Shown here: piece by piece, positions 11,516-22,674 of the stretch
Layout: every line of letters begins with the position of its first letter
Numbering within the stretch: the stretch's first letter is position 1
NCBI GenBank assembly: GCA_035222895.1
Contig: JAVYIG010006804.1
Location: 1-64,000 of the forward strand
Source: Strongylocentrotus droebachiensis
Taxonomy: Eukaryota; Echinodermata; Echinoidea; Camarodonta; Strongylocentrotidae
DNA length: 64,000 nt
Reading direction: 5' to 3'
Notes under the pieces: generated by a model
What the model saw: the letters and a program-made list of their open reading frames with translations, nothing else
What the model was told of the DNA's origin: nothing
Databases searched by the model: none
Program-made: the position numbers and the translations under genes

Positions 11516-11713
11516 GGTCTCCTAAGTGGTATCATTATGTTGCGCATGAGCTTCTCTACCTGTTCGCGACATCGGTTGATGTCTCTCATCGCAATAAATA
11601 TTGCGCAATGTTGAAAACAATTAAATCGCGTATATACTGTCATATTGCGCAATAAAAGAGCCATTTGAAGCATTTTTTACATTTGCAAATATCTTTCTTT
11701 CAAAGAATGCCAT
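11516..11713 (+). repeat. K module, 198 bp (example)
   Basis: Begins like the other modules but after a variant junction, GAATGCTATGG rather than GAATGCCATGG. It has TTGATGTCTCTCATCGC and then a short inverted repeat just before the conserved ATTGCGCAAT. It lacks the first unit of the 33-bp duplication found in L, and carries ATTGCGCAAT where L has ATTACGCAAT. K occurs only after an L, as the end of B blocks. Other clean copies start at 7330, 12053, 15332, 34212, 42817, 43354 and 46633. Confidence 0.93.
11590..11605. repeat. Short inverted repeat specific to K modules (example)
   Basis: Arms CGCAATA and TATTGCG are separated by AA. Other modules have CTTTATTTATTGCG at this place, so K looks like a product of a tiny local inversion or template switch that flipped TTTATTGCG and added 2 bp. 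The right arm runs into the conserved ATTGCGCAAT palindrome. Confidence 0.8.
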
Positions 11714-14700
11714 GGTCTCCTAAGTGGTATCATTATGTTGCGCTTGAGCTTCTCTATATGTTCGCATCATCGGTTGATGTTTTTCATCTTTATTTATTGC
11801 GCAATGTTTAAAACGATTAACTCGGTCTCCTAAGTGGTATCATTATGCTGCGCTTGAGCTTCTCTTTCTGTTCGCGTCATCGGTTTATGTCTTTCATCTT
11901 TATTTATTGCGCAATGTTGAAAACAATTAAATCGCGTATATACTGTCATATTACGCAATAAAAGAGCCATTTGAAGCATTTTTTACGTTTGGAAATATCT
12001 TTTGTTAGTTTTTAATTACATTTGCAAATATCTTTCTTTCAAAGAATGCTATGGTCTCCTAAGTGGTATCATTATGTTGCGCATGAGCTTCTCTACCTGT
12101 TCGCGACATCGGTTGATGTCTCTCATCGCAATAAATATTGCGCAATGTTGAAAACAATTAAATCGCGTATATACTGTCATATTGCGCAATAAAAGAGCCA
12201 TTTGAAGCATTTTTTACATTTGCAAATATCTTTCTTTCAAAGAATGCCATGGTCTCCTAAGTGGTATCATTATGTTGCGCTTGAGCTTCTCTATATGTTC
12301 GCATCATCGGTTGATGTTTTTCATCTTTATTTATTGCGCAATGTTTAAAACGATTAACTCGGTCTCCTAAGTGGTATCATTATGTTGCGCTGGAGCTTCT
12401 CTACCTGTTCGCGACATCGGTTTATGTTTCTCATTTGAAGCATTTTTTACATTTGCAAATATCTTTCTTATAAAGAATGCCATGGTCTCCTAAGTGGTAT
12501 CATTATGTTGCGCTTGAGCTTCTCTACCTGTTCAAGACATCGGTTTATGTTTCTCATCTTTCTTTATTGCGCAATGTTGAAAACAATTAAATCGCGTATA
12601 TACTGTCATATTACGCAATAAAAGAGCCATTTGAAGCATTTTTTACGTTTGGAAATATCTTTTGTTAGTTTTTAATTACATTTGCAAATATTTTTCTTTT
12701 AAAGAATGCCATGGTCTCCTAAGTGGTATCATTATGTTGCGCATGAGCTTCTCTATATGTTCGCATCATCGGTTGATGTTTTTCATCTTTATTTATTGCG
12801 CAATGTTTAAAACGATTAACTCGGTCTCCTAAGTGGTATAATTATGCTGCGCTTGAGCTTCTCTTTCTGTTCGCGTCATCGGTTTATGTCTTTCATCTTT
12901 ATTTATTGCGCAATGTTTAAAACGATTAACTCGGTCTCCTAAGTGGTATCATTATGTTGCGCATGAGCTTCTCTACCTGTTCGCGTCATCGGTTGATGTT
13001 TTTCATTTGAAGCATTTTTTACATTTGAAAATATCTTTCTTATAAAGAATGCCATGGTCTCCTAAGTGGTATCATTATGTTGCGCTTGAGCTTCTCTACC
13101 TGTTCAAGACATCGGTTTATGTTTCTCATCTTTATTTATTGCGCAATGTTGAAAACAATTAAATCGCGTATATACTGTCATATTACGCAATAAAAGAGCC
13201 ATTTGAAGCATTTTTTACGTTTGGAAATATCTTTTGTTAGTTTTTAATTACATTTGCAAATATCTTTCTTTCAAAGAATGCCATGGTCTCCTAAGTGGTA
13301 TCATTATGTTGCGCATGAGCTTCTCTACCTGTTCGCGACATCGGTTTATGTTTCTCATCTTTCTTTATTGCGCAATGTTGAAAACAATTAAATCGCGTAT
13401 ATACTGTCATATTACGCAATAAAAGAGCCATTTGACGCATTTTTTACGTTTGGAAATATCTTTTGTTAGTTTTTAATTACATTTGCAAATATCTTTCTTT
13501 CAAAGAATGCCATGGTCTCCTAAGTGGTATCATTATGTTGCGCATGAGCCTCTCTATATGTTCGCATCATCGGTTGATGTTTTTCATCTTTATTTATTGC
13601 GCAATGTTTAAAACGATTAACTCGGTCTCCTAAGTGGTATCATTATGCTGCGCTTGAGCTTCTCTTTCTGTTCGCGTCATCGGTTTATGTCTTTCATCTT
13701 TATTTATTGCGCAATGTTGAAAACAATTAAATCGCGTATATACTGTCATATTACGCAATAAAAGAGCCATTTGAAGCATTTTTTACGTTTGGAAATATCT
13801 TTTGTTAGTTTTCAATTACATTTGCAAATATCTTTCTTTCAAAGAATGCCATGGTCTCCTAAGTGGTATCATTATGTTGCGCATGAGCCTCTCTATATGT
13901 TCGCATCATCGGTTGATGTTTTTCATCTTTATTTATTGCGCAATGTTTAAAACGATTAACTCGGTCTCCTAAGTGGTATCATTATGCTGCGCTTGAGCTT
14001 CTCTTTCTGTTCGCGTCATCGGTTTATGTCTTTCATCTTTATTTATTGCGCAATGTTGAAAACAATTAAATCGCGTATATACTGTCATATTACGCAATAA
14101 AAGAGCCATTTGAAGCATTTTTTACGTTTGGAAATATCTTTTGTTAGTTTTCAATTACATTTGCAAATATCTTTCTTTTAAAGAATGCCATGGTCTCCTA
14201 AGTGGTATCATTATGTTGCGCATGAGCTTCTCTATATGTTCGCATCATCGGTTGATGTTTTTCATCTTTATTTATTGCGCAATGTTTAAAACGATTAACT
14301 CGGTCTCCTAAGTGGTATAATTATGCTGCGCTTGAGCTTCTCTTTCTGTTCGCGTCATCGGTTTATGTCTTTCATCTTTATTTATTGCGCAATGTTTAAA
14401 ACGATTAACTCGGTCTCCTAAGTGGTATCATTATGTTGCGCATGAGCTTCTCTACCTGTTCGCGTCATCGGTTGATGTTTTTCATTTGAAGCATTTTTTA
14501 CATTTGAAAATATCTTTCTTATAAAGAATGCCATGGTCTCCTAAGTGGTATCATTATGCTGCCCTTGAGCTTCTCTTTCTGTTCGCGTCATGGGTTTATG
14601 TCTTTCATCTTTATTTATTGCGCAATGTTGAAAACAATTAAATCGCGTATATACTGTCATATTACGCAATAAAAGAGCCATTTGAAGCATTTTTTACGTT

Positions 14701-17700
14701 TGGAAATATCTTTTGTTAGTTTTTAATTACATTTGCAAATATCTTTCTTTCAAAGAATGCCATGGTCTCCTAAGTGGTATCATTATGTTGCGCATGAGCT
14801 TCTCTACCTGTTCGCGACATCGGTTTATGTTTCTCATCTTTCTTTATTGCGCAATGTTGAAAACAATTAAATCGCGTATATACTGTCATATTACGCAATA
14901 AAAGAGCCATTTGACGCATTTTTTACGTTTGGAAATATCTTTTGTTAGTTTTTAATTACATTTGCAAATATCTTTCTTTCAAAGAATGCCATGGTCTCCT
15001 AAGTGGTATCATTATGTTGCGCTTGAGCTTCTCTATATGTTCGCATCATCGGTTGATGTTTTTCATCTTTATTTATTGCGCAATGTTTAAAACGATTAAC
15101 TCGGTCTCCTAAGTGGTATCATTATGCTGCGCTTGAGCTTCTCTTTCTGTTCGCGTCATCGGTTTATGTCTTTCATCTTTATTTATTGCGCAATGTTGAA
15201 AACAATTAAATCGCGTATATACTGTCATATTACGCAATAAAAGAGCCATTTGAAGCATTTTTTACGTTTGGAAATATCTTTTGTTAGTTTTTAATTACAT
15301 TTGCAAATATCTTTCTTTCAAAGAATGCTATGGTCTCCTAAGTGGTATCATTATGTTGCGCATGAGCTTCTCTACCTGTTCGCGACATCGGTTGATGTCT
15401 CTCATCGCAATAAATATTGCGCAATGTTGAAAACAATTAAATCGCGTATATACTGTCATATTGCGCAATAAAAGAGCCATTTGAAGCATTTTTTACATTT
15501 GCAAATATCTTTCTTTCAAAGAATGCCATGGTCTCCTAAGTGGTATCATTATGTTGCGCTTGAGCTTCTCTATATGTTCGCATCATCGGTTGATGTTTTT
15601 CATCTTTATTTATTGCGCAATGTTTAAAACGATTAACTCGGTCTCCTAAGTGGTATCATTATGTTGCGCTGGAGCTTCTCTACCTGTTCGCGACATCGGT
15701 TTATGTTTCTCATTTGAAGCATTTTTTACATTTGCAAATATCTTTCTTATAAAGAATGCCATGGTCTCCTAAGTGGTATCATTATGTTGCGCTTGAGCTT
15801 CTCTACCTGTTCAAGACATCGGTTTATGTTTCTCATCTTTCTTTATTGCGCAATGTTGAAAACAATTAAATCGCGTATATACTGTCATATTACGCAATAA
15901 AAGAGCCATTTGAAGCATTTTTTACGTTTGGAAATATCTTTTGTTAGTTTTTAATTACATTTGCAAATATTTTTCTTTTAAAGAATGCCATGGTCTCCTA
16001 AGTGGTATCATTATGTTGCGCATGAGCTTCTCTATATGTTCGCATCATCGGTTGATGTTTTTCATCTTTATTTATTGCGCAATGTTTAAAACGATTAACT
16101 CGGTCTCCTAAGTGGTATAATTATGCTGCGCTTGAGCTTCTCTTTCTGTTCGCGTCATCGGTTTATGTCTTTCATCTTTATTTATTGCGCAATGTTTAAA
16201 ACGATTAACTCGGTCTCCTAAGTGGTATCATTATGTTGCGCATGAGCTTCTCTACCTGTTCGCGTCATCGGTTGATGTTTTTCATTTGAAGCATTTTTTA
16301 CATTTGAAAATATCTTTCTTATAAAGAATGCCATGGTCTCCTAAGTGGTATCATTATGTTGCGCTTGAGCTTCTCTACCTGTTCGCGACATCGGTTTATG
16401 TTTCTCATCTTTCTTTATTGCGCAATGTTGAAAACAATTAAATCGCGTATATACTGTCATATTACGCAATAAAAGAGCCATTTGAAGCATTTTTTACGTT
16501 TGGAAATATCTTTTGTTAGTTTTTAATTACATTTGCAAATATCTTTCTTTCAAAGAATGCCATGGTCTCCTAAGTGGTATCATTATGTTGCGCATGAGCT
16601 TCTCTACCTGTTCGCGACATCGGTTTATGTTTCTCATCTTTCTTTATTGCGCAATGTTGAAAACAATTAAATCGCGTATATACTGTCATATTACGCAATA
16701 AAAGAGCCATTTGACGCATTTTTTACGTTTGGAAATATCTTTTGTTAGTTTTTAATTACATTTGCAAATATCTTTCTTTCAAAGAATGCCATGGTCTCCT
16801 AAGTGGTATCATTATGTTGCGCATGAGCCTCTCTATATGTTCGCATCATCGGTTGATGTTTTTCATCTTTATTTATTGCGCAATGTTTAAAACGATTAAC
16901 TCGGTCTCCTAAGTGGTATCATTATGCTGCGCTTGAGCTTCTCTTTCTGTTCGCGTCATCGGTTTATGTCTTTCATCTTTATTTATTGCGCAATGTTGAA
17001 AACAATTAAATCGCGTATATACTGTCATATTACGCAATAAAAGAGCCATTTGAAGCATTTTTTACGTTTGGAAATATCTTTTGTTAGTTTTCAATTACAT
17101 TTGCAAATATCTTTCTTTCAAAGAATGCCATGGTCTCCTAAGTGGTATCATTATGTTGCGCATGAGCCTCTCTATATGTTCGCATCATCGGTTGATGTTT
17201 TTCATCTTTATTTATTGCGCAATGTTTAAAACGATTAACTCGGTCTCCTAAGTGGTATCATTATGCTGCGCTTGAGCTTCTCTTTCTGTTCGCGTCATCG
17301 GTTTATGTCTTTCATCTTTATTTATTGCGCAATGTTGAAAACAATTAAATCGCGTATATACTGTCATATTACGCAATAAAAGAGCCATTTGAAGCATTTT
17401 TTACGTTTGGAAATATCTTTTGTTAGTTTTCAATTACATTTGCAAATATCTTTCTTTTAAAGAATGCCATGGTCTCCTAAGTGGTATCATTATGTTGCGC
17501 ATGAGCTTCTCTATATGTTCGCATCATCGGTTGATGTTTTTCATCTTTATTTATTGCGCAATGTTTAAAACGATTAACTCGGTCTCCTAAGTGGTATCAT
17601 TATGCTGCGCTTGAGCTTCTCTTTCTGTTCGCGTCATCGGTTTATGTCTTTCATCTTTATTTATTGCGCAATGTTGAAAACAATTAAATCGCGTATATAC

Positions 17701-18610
17701 TGTCATATTACGCAATAAAAGAGCCATTTGAAGCATTTTTTACGTTTGGAAATATCTTTTGTTAGTTTTTAATTACATTTGCAAATATTTTTCTTTTAAA
17801 GAATGCCATGGTCTCCTAAGTGGTATCATTATGTTGCGCATGAGCTTCTCTATATGTTCGCATCATCGGTTGATGTTTTTCATCTTTATTTATTGCGCAA
17901 TGTTTAAAACGATTAACTCGGTCTCCTAAGTGGTATAATTATGCTGCGCTTGAGCTTCTCTTTCTGTTCGCGTCATCGGTTTATGTCTTTCATCTTTATT
18001 TATTGCGCAATGTTTAAAACGATTAACTCGGTCTCCTAAGTGGTATCATTATGTTGCGCATGAGCTTCTCTACCTGTTCGCGTCATCGGTTGATGTTTTT
18101 CATTTGAAGCATTTTTTACATTTGAAAATATCTTTCTTATAAAGAATGCCATGGTCTCCTAAGTGGTATCATTATGCTGCCCTTGAGCTTCTCTTTCTGT
18201 TCGCGTCATGGGTTTATGTCTTTCATCTTTATTTATTGCGCAATGTTGAAAACAATTAAATCGCGTATATACTGTCATATTACGCAATAAAAGAGCCATT
18301 TGAAGCATTTTTTACGTTTGGAAATATCTTTTGTTAGTTTTTAATTACATTTGCAAATATCTTTCTTTCAAAGAATGCCATGGTCTCCTAAGTGGTATCA
18401 TTATGTTGCGCATGAGCTTCTCTACCTGTTCGCGACATCGGTTTATGTTTCTCATCTTTCTTTATTGCGCAATGTTGAAAACAATTAAATCGCGTATATA
18501 CTGTCATATTACGCAATAAAAGAGCCATTTGACGCATTTTTTACGTTTGGAAATATCTTTTGTTAGTTTTTAATTACATTTGCAAATATCTTTCTTTCAA
18601 AGAATGCCAT

Positions 18611-19609
18611 GGTCTCCTAAGTGGTATCATTATGTTGCGCTTGAGCTTCTCTATATGTTCGCATCATCGGTTGATGTTTTTCATCTTTATTTATTGCGCA
18701 ATGTTTAAAACGATTAACTCGGTCTCCTAAGTGGTATCATTATGCTGCGCTTGAGCTTCTCTTTCTGTTCGCGTCATCGGTTTATGTCTTTCATCTTTAT
18801 TTATTGCGCAATGTTGAAAACAATTAAATCGCGTATATACTGTCATATTACGCAATAAAAGAGCCATTTGAAGCATTTTTTACGTTTGGAAATATCTTTT
18901 GTTAGTTTTTAATTACATTTGCAAATATCTTTCTTTCAAAGAATGCTATGGTCTCCTAAGTGGTATCATTATGTTGCGCATGAGCTTCTCTACCTGTTCG
19001 CGACATCGGTTGATGTCTCTCATCGCAATAAATATTGCGCAATGTTGAAAACAATTAAATCGCGTATATACTGTCATATTGCGCAATAAAAGAGCCATTT
19101 GAAGCATTTTTTACATTTGCAAATATCTTTCTTTCAAAGAATGCCATGGTCTCCTAAGTGGTATCATTATGTTGCGCTTGAGCTTCTCTATATGTTCGCA
19201 TCATCGGTTGATGTTTTTCATCTTTATTTATTGCGCAATGTTTAAAACGATTAACTCGGTCTCCTAAGTGGTATCATTATGTTGCGCTGGAGCTTCTCTA
19301 CCTGTTCGCGACATCGGTTTATGTTTCTCATTTGAAGCATTTTTTACATTTGCAAATATCTTTCTTATAAAGAATGCCATGGTCTCCTAAGTGGTATCAT
19401 TATGTTGCGCTTGAGCTTCTCTACCTGTTCAAGACATCGGTTTATGTTTCTCATCTTTCTTTATTGCGCAATGTTGAAAACAATTAAATCGCGTATATAC
19501 TGTCATATTACGCAATAAAAGAGCCATTTGAAGCATTTTTTACGTTTGGAAATATCTTTTGTTAGTTTTTAATTACATTTGCAAATATTTTTCTTTTAAA
19601 GAATGCCAT
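18611..19609 (+). repeat. Satellite array, partial HOR (blocks B and C)
   Basis: S 18611, L 18721, K 18950, S 19148, M 19258 and L 19381, all at canonical length. It follows HOR copy 1 directly but skips the first A block that would open a new HOR copy. The same skip occurs at 58147, after HOR copy 3. Confidence 0.92.
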
Positions 19610-19652
19610 GGTCTCCTAAGTGGTATCATTATGTTGCGCATGAGCTTCTCTA
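19610..19652 (+). repeat. S module, left part, interrupted by transposon
   Basis: The first 43 bp of an S module run up to GAGCTTCTCTA, where the transposon begins. The module resumes at 20649. Removing the element and one TA restores a normal 110-bp S module. The corresponding uninterrupted module is 59146-59255. Confidence 0.95.
19651..19652. repeat. Target site duplication TA (left)
   Basis: The empty array reads CTCTATATGTTCG. With the element it reads CTCTA, element, TATATGTTCG, so one TA dinucleotide was duplicated, the signature of Tc1/mariner-type insertion. Confidence 0.9.
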
Positions 19653-19930
19653 CCGTGTGTCTCAAAAAAAACGTAACACTTTTGAAATGGTTGCCAAATT
19701 GAGCATATATAATTTTATGAAAAAATGTCTATATGTATGGAAAGCTAAAGGACCAACCTTTCATATGATATGAAAAAATTAAAAAAAAATCATGCTTCGA
19801 TGGACAGTGTTCACTTAAGTTAGAGGTATGAAAATGGGCCTGCGCAGGATTTTTCCTTCCAATTTTGGACAGGTAAATTACTTGTAACTTACAAAATAAG
19901 GTCGATATGAGATATTCATGATCGATGGAT
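19653..19930 (+). repeat. Left terminal inverted repeat of the MITE
   Basis: Begins CCGTGTGTCTCAAAAAAAAC and ends ATGATCGATGGAT. Aligned by hand with the reverse complement of 20370-20648 it shows nine mismatches and one missing base. The outermost 76 bp are identical between the two ends, and differences concentrate toward the interior (about 19873-19905). Confidence 0.93.
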
Positions 19931-19964
19931 CAAAAGGATATTTTGAATCAAAAGGATATTTTGA
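19929..19964 (+). repeat. 18-bp tandem duplication inside the MITE
   Basis: ATCAAAAGGATATTTTGA occurs twice back to back at 19929-19946 and 19947-19964. It starts exactly at the inner edge of the left inverted repeat and has no counterpart beside the right one. Confidence 0.92.
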
Positions 19965-20369
19965 ATACCTCGAATTCTGGTATTTTCAATGCATAATGAA
20001 TGATGTACTTAGCTATTACATGTTTGGGTCATTCATAAAACCTGAATAAAATGTGATTGATGATCCACCAAACTTACGGAAGAAAACTGATAAAGAAAAG
20101 GCAAGGGGTAGGTGATGGGATGGGAAAAGGTTGTGGGGGGGAGGAGAGTGGGTTGCATAATGTCAATTATGATTTTGAATACGGTATTTCAATTTAACAT
20201 TTTCCCATTCTTCCTTCATCCTGTTCACATCTACCAGATCAATGATACAATAAGATGGGAGTGGAAGTTGGTGTGTGTGTGTGTGTGTGTGTGTGGCAGG
20301 GGTGGTGTTTGGGGATTGATAAATGACAGAGAGAAAGGACTGGTATTCAAAACATCCTTTTAACTCTTA
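19931..20369. other. MITE interior, no gene seen
   Basis: About 440 bp between the inverted repeats. A possible 83-codon frame (20112-20363) runs through the GT microsatellite, giving alternating Cys-Val, and shows no transposase motif such as a DDE/D catalytic core or helix-turn-helix. I regard the interior as non-coding filler. Confidence 0.8.
20271..20295 (+). repeat. (GT)12 microsatellite
   Basis: Twelve uninterrupted GT units plus one G, inside the MITE. It is likely to be length-polymorphic between copies of the element. Confidence 0.95.
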
Positions 20370-20648
20370 ATCCATCGATCATGAATATCTCATATCAAAC
20401 TTATTTTGTATGCTAAAAGTAACTTACCTGTCCAAAATTGGAAGGAAAAATCCTGCGCAGGCCCATTTTCATACCTCTAACTTAAGTGAACACTGTTCAT
20501 CGAAGCATGATTTTTTTTTCAATTTTTTCATATCATATGAAAGGTTGGTCCTTTAGCTTTCCATACATATCAACATTTTTTCATAAAATTATATATGCTC
20601 AATTTGGCAACCATTTCAAAAGTGTTACGTTTTTTTTGAGACACACGG
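20370..20648 (-). repeat. Right terminal inverted repeat of the MITE
   Basis: Reverse complement partner of 19653-19930, ending ...TTTTTTTGAGACACACGG. It is 279 bp against 278 on the left because of one extra base in the A-rich tract (C at about 20520 on the + strand). A 61-codon frame across its end into the satellite (20486-20671) is not credible as a gene. Confidence 0.93.
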
Positions 20649-20650
20649 TA
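20649..20650. repeat. Target site duplication TA (right)
   Basis: Second copy of the TA duplicated on insertion. The satellite S module resumes immediately with TATGTTCGCATC. Confidence 0.9.
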
Positions 20651-20717
20651 TATGTTCGCATCATCGGTTGATGTTTTTCATCTTTATTTATTGCGCAATG
20701 TTTAAAACGATTAACTC
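20649..20717 (+). repeat. S module, right part, after transposon
   Basis: Remainder of the interrupted S module that began at 19610, ending in the usual CGATTAACTC before GGTCTCC at 20718. The 19610-20717 span is 1,108 bp, which equals 110 + 996 + 2. Confidence 0.95.
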
Positions 20718-22039
20718 GGTCTCCTAAGTGGTATCATTATGCTGCGCTTGAGCTTCTCTTTCTGTTCGCGTCATCGGTTTATGTCTTTCATCTTTATTTA
20801 TTGCGCAATGTTTAAAACGATTAACTCGGTCTCCTAAGTGGTATCATTATGCTGCGCTTGAGCTTCTCTATATGTTCCCATCATCGGTTGATGTTTTTCA
20901 TCTTTATTTATTGCGCAATGTTGAAAACAATTAAATCGCGTATATACTGTCATATTGCGCAATAAAAGAGCCATTTGAAGCATTTTTTACATTTGCAAAT
21001 ATCTTTCTTTCAAAGAATGCCATGGTCTCCTAAGTGGTATCATTATGTTGCGCTTGAGCTTCTCTATATGTTAGCATCATTGGTTGATGTTTTTCATCTT
21101 TATTTATTGCGCAATGTTGAAAACAATTAAATCGCGTATATACTGTCATATTACGCAATAAAAGAGCCATTTGAAGCATTTTTTACGTTTGGAAATATCT
21201 TTTGTTAGTTTTAATTACATTTGCAAATATCTTTCTTTCAAAGAATGCCATGGTCTCCTAAGTGGTATCATTATGTTGCGCATGAGCCTCTCTATATGTT
21301 CGCATCATCGGTTGATGTTTTTCATCTTTATTTATTGCGCAATGTTTAAAACGATTAACTCGGTCTCCTAAGTGGTATCATTATGCTGCGCTTGAGCTTC
21401 TCTTTCTGTTCGCGTCATCGGTTTATGTCTTTCATCTTTATTTATTGCGCAATGTTGAAAACAATTAAATCGCGTATATACTGTCATATTACGCAATAAA
21501 AGAGCCATTTGAAGCATTTTTTACGTTTGGAAATATCTTTTGTTAGTTTTTAATTACATTTGCAAATATCTTTCTTTAAAAGAATGCCATGGTCTCCTTA
21601 GTGGTATCATTATGTTGCGCATGAGCTTCTCTACCTGTTCGCGTCATCGGTTGATGTTTTTCATATTTATTTATTGCGCAATGTTTAAAACGATTAACTC
21701 GGTTTCCTAAGTGGTATCATTATGCTGCGCTTGAGCTTCTCTATATGTTCCCATCATCGGTTGATGTTTTTCATCTTTATTTATTGCGCAATGTTTAAAA
21801 CGATTAACTCGGTCTCCTAAGTGGTATAATTATGCTGCGCTTGAGCTTCTCTTTCTGTTCGCGTCATCGGTTTATGTCTTTCATCTTTATTTATTGCGCA
21901 ATGTTAAAAACAATTAAATCGCGTATATACTGTCATATTACGCAATAAAATATCCATTTGAAGCATTTTTTATGTTTGGAAATATCTTTTGTTAGTTTTT
22001 AATTACATTTGCAAATATCTTTCTTTAAAAGAATGCCAT

Positions 22040-22225
22040 GGTCTCCTAAGTGGTATCATTAATTTGCGCATGAGCTTCTCTACCTGTTCGCGACATCGGT
22101 TGATGTCTCTCATCTTTATTTATTGCGCAATGTTGAAAACAATTAAATCATGTATATTGCGCAATAAAAGAGCCATTTGAAGCATTTTTTACATTTGCAA
22201 ATATCTTTCTTTCAAAGAATGCCAT
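22040..22225 (+). repeat. K-like module with 10-bp deletion (186 bp)
   Basis: Shares TTCGCGACATCGGTTGATG and TCTCTCATC with the amplified K modules but keeps CTTTATTTATTGCG instead of the inverted repeat. It has lost 10 bp around 22148-22155 (AAATCATGTATATTGC). It reads as a pre-inversion relative of K. A second copy is at 60579-60764. Confidence 0.85.
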
Positions 22226-22445
22226 GGTCTCCTAAGTGGTATCATTATGTTGCGCTTGAACTTCTCTATATGTTCGCATCATCGGTTGATGTTTTTCATC
22301 TTTATTTATTGCGCAATGTTTAAAACGATTAAGTGGTATCATTATGTTGCGCTGGAGCTTCTCTACCTGTTCGCGACATCGGTTTATGTTTCTCATTTGA
22401 AGCATTTTTTACATTTGCAAATATCTTTCTTATAAAGAATGCCAT
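22226..22445 (+). repeat. Fused S+M module, junction motif lost
   Basis: At about 22330 the sequence runs CGATTAAGTGG instead of CGATTAACTCGGTCTCCTAA-GTGG. A 13-bp deletion between TAA repeats removed the GGTCTCC head of the M module (110 + 123 - 13 = 220). The same fusion is at 60765-60984. Confidence 0.9.
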
Positions 22446-22674
22446 GGTCTCCTAAGTGGTATCATTATGTTGCGCTTGAGCTTCTCTACCTGTTCAAGAC
22501 ATCGGTTTATGTTTCTCATCTTTCTTTATTGCGCAATGTTGAAAACAATTAAATCGCGTATATACTGTCATATTACGCAATTAAAGAGCCATTTGAAGCA
22601 TTTTTTACGTTTGGAAATATCTTTTGTTAGTTTTTAATTACATTTGCAAATATCTTTCTTTCAAAGAATGCCAT

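Larger units (their letters stand above)
10376..18610 (+). repeat. Complete 8,235-bp higher-order repeat, copy 1 (50 modules)
   Basis: Block order is A B B C A D D A B C A D D D A. Module starts: 10376 S, 10486 S, 10596 M, 10719 L, 10948 L, 11177 S, 11287 L, 11516 K, 11714 S, 11824 L, 12053 K, 12251 S, 12361 M, 12484 L, 12713 S, 12823 S, 12933 M, 13056 L, 13285 L, 13514 S, 13624 L, 13853 S, 13963 L, 14192 S, 14302 S, 14412 M, 14535 L, 14764 L, 14993 S, 15103 L, 15332 K, 15530 S, 15640 M, 15763 L, 15992 S, 16102 S, 16212 M, 16335 L, 16564 L, 16793 S, 16903 L, 17132 S, 17242 L, 17471 S, 17581 L, 17810 S, 17920 S, 18030 M, 18153 L and 18382 L. Twenty S, seven M, three K and twenty L sum exactly to 8,235 bp. 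The start phase is arbitrary. Confidence 0.93.
19653..20648. mobile_element. Non-autonomous Tc1/mariner-like DNA transposon (MITE), 996 bp
   Basis: Both ends read CCGTGTGTCTC inward and continue as terminal inverted repeats of about 278 bp, flanked by a TA duplication. The interior, about 440 bp, has no open frame resembling a transposase and contains a GT microsatellite and an 18-bp tandem duplication. It would need a transposase supplied from elsewhere. TA target choice is standard for Tc1/mariner and relatives. The TIRs are much longer than the roughly 30 bp of simple mariners, so the subfamily is uncertain. Base composition and motifs are unlike the satellite, and it occurs once in the window. 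The exact empty site is present at 59187-59188. Confidence 0.88.
20718..22674 (+). repeat. Diverged satellite block with older-looking modules
   Basis: Module starts: 20718 S, 20828 K-like (196 bp), 21024 L (228 bp, one T lost near 21212), 21252 S, 21362 L, 21591 S, 21701 S, 21811 L, 22040 K-like (186 bp), 22226 fused S+M (220 bp) and 22446 L. Variants not seen in the main array include GTTCCCATCATCGG, GTTAGCATCATTGG, CTCCTTAGTGG, GGTTTCC, CATATTTATTT, AAAATATCCATTTG, TTTTATGTTTGG, CATTAATTTGCGC and CTTGAACTTCTC. The two K-like modules have the uninverted CTTTATTTATTGCG, so they look ancestral to K. The block recurs without the transposon at 59256-61213. Confidence 0.9.

Noticed and set aside
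4372..18610. CRISPR array resemblance (regular repeats with variable intervals)
   Set aside because: The intervals are themselves repeated module sequence rather than unique spacers, units are 110-229 bp, and there are no cas genes.
20271..20295. GT microsatellite as a Z-DNA or regulatory element
   Set aside because: Twelve GT units inside a MITE are commonplace; nothing nearby would be regulated.
20112..20671. Two open frames inside the transposon, possible transposase remnants
   Set aside because: One runs through the GT microsatellite and the other lies in the right inverted repeat and enters the satellite. Neither shows DNA-binding or DDE/D catalytic motifs.
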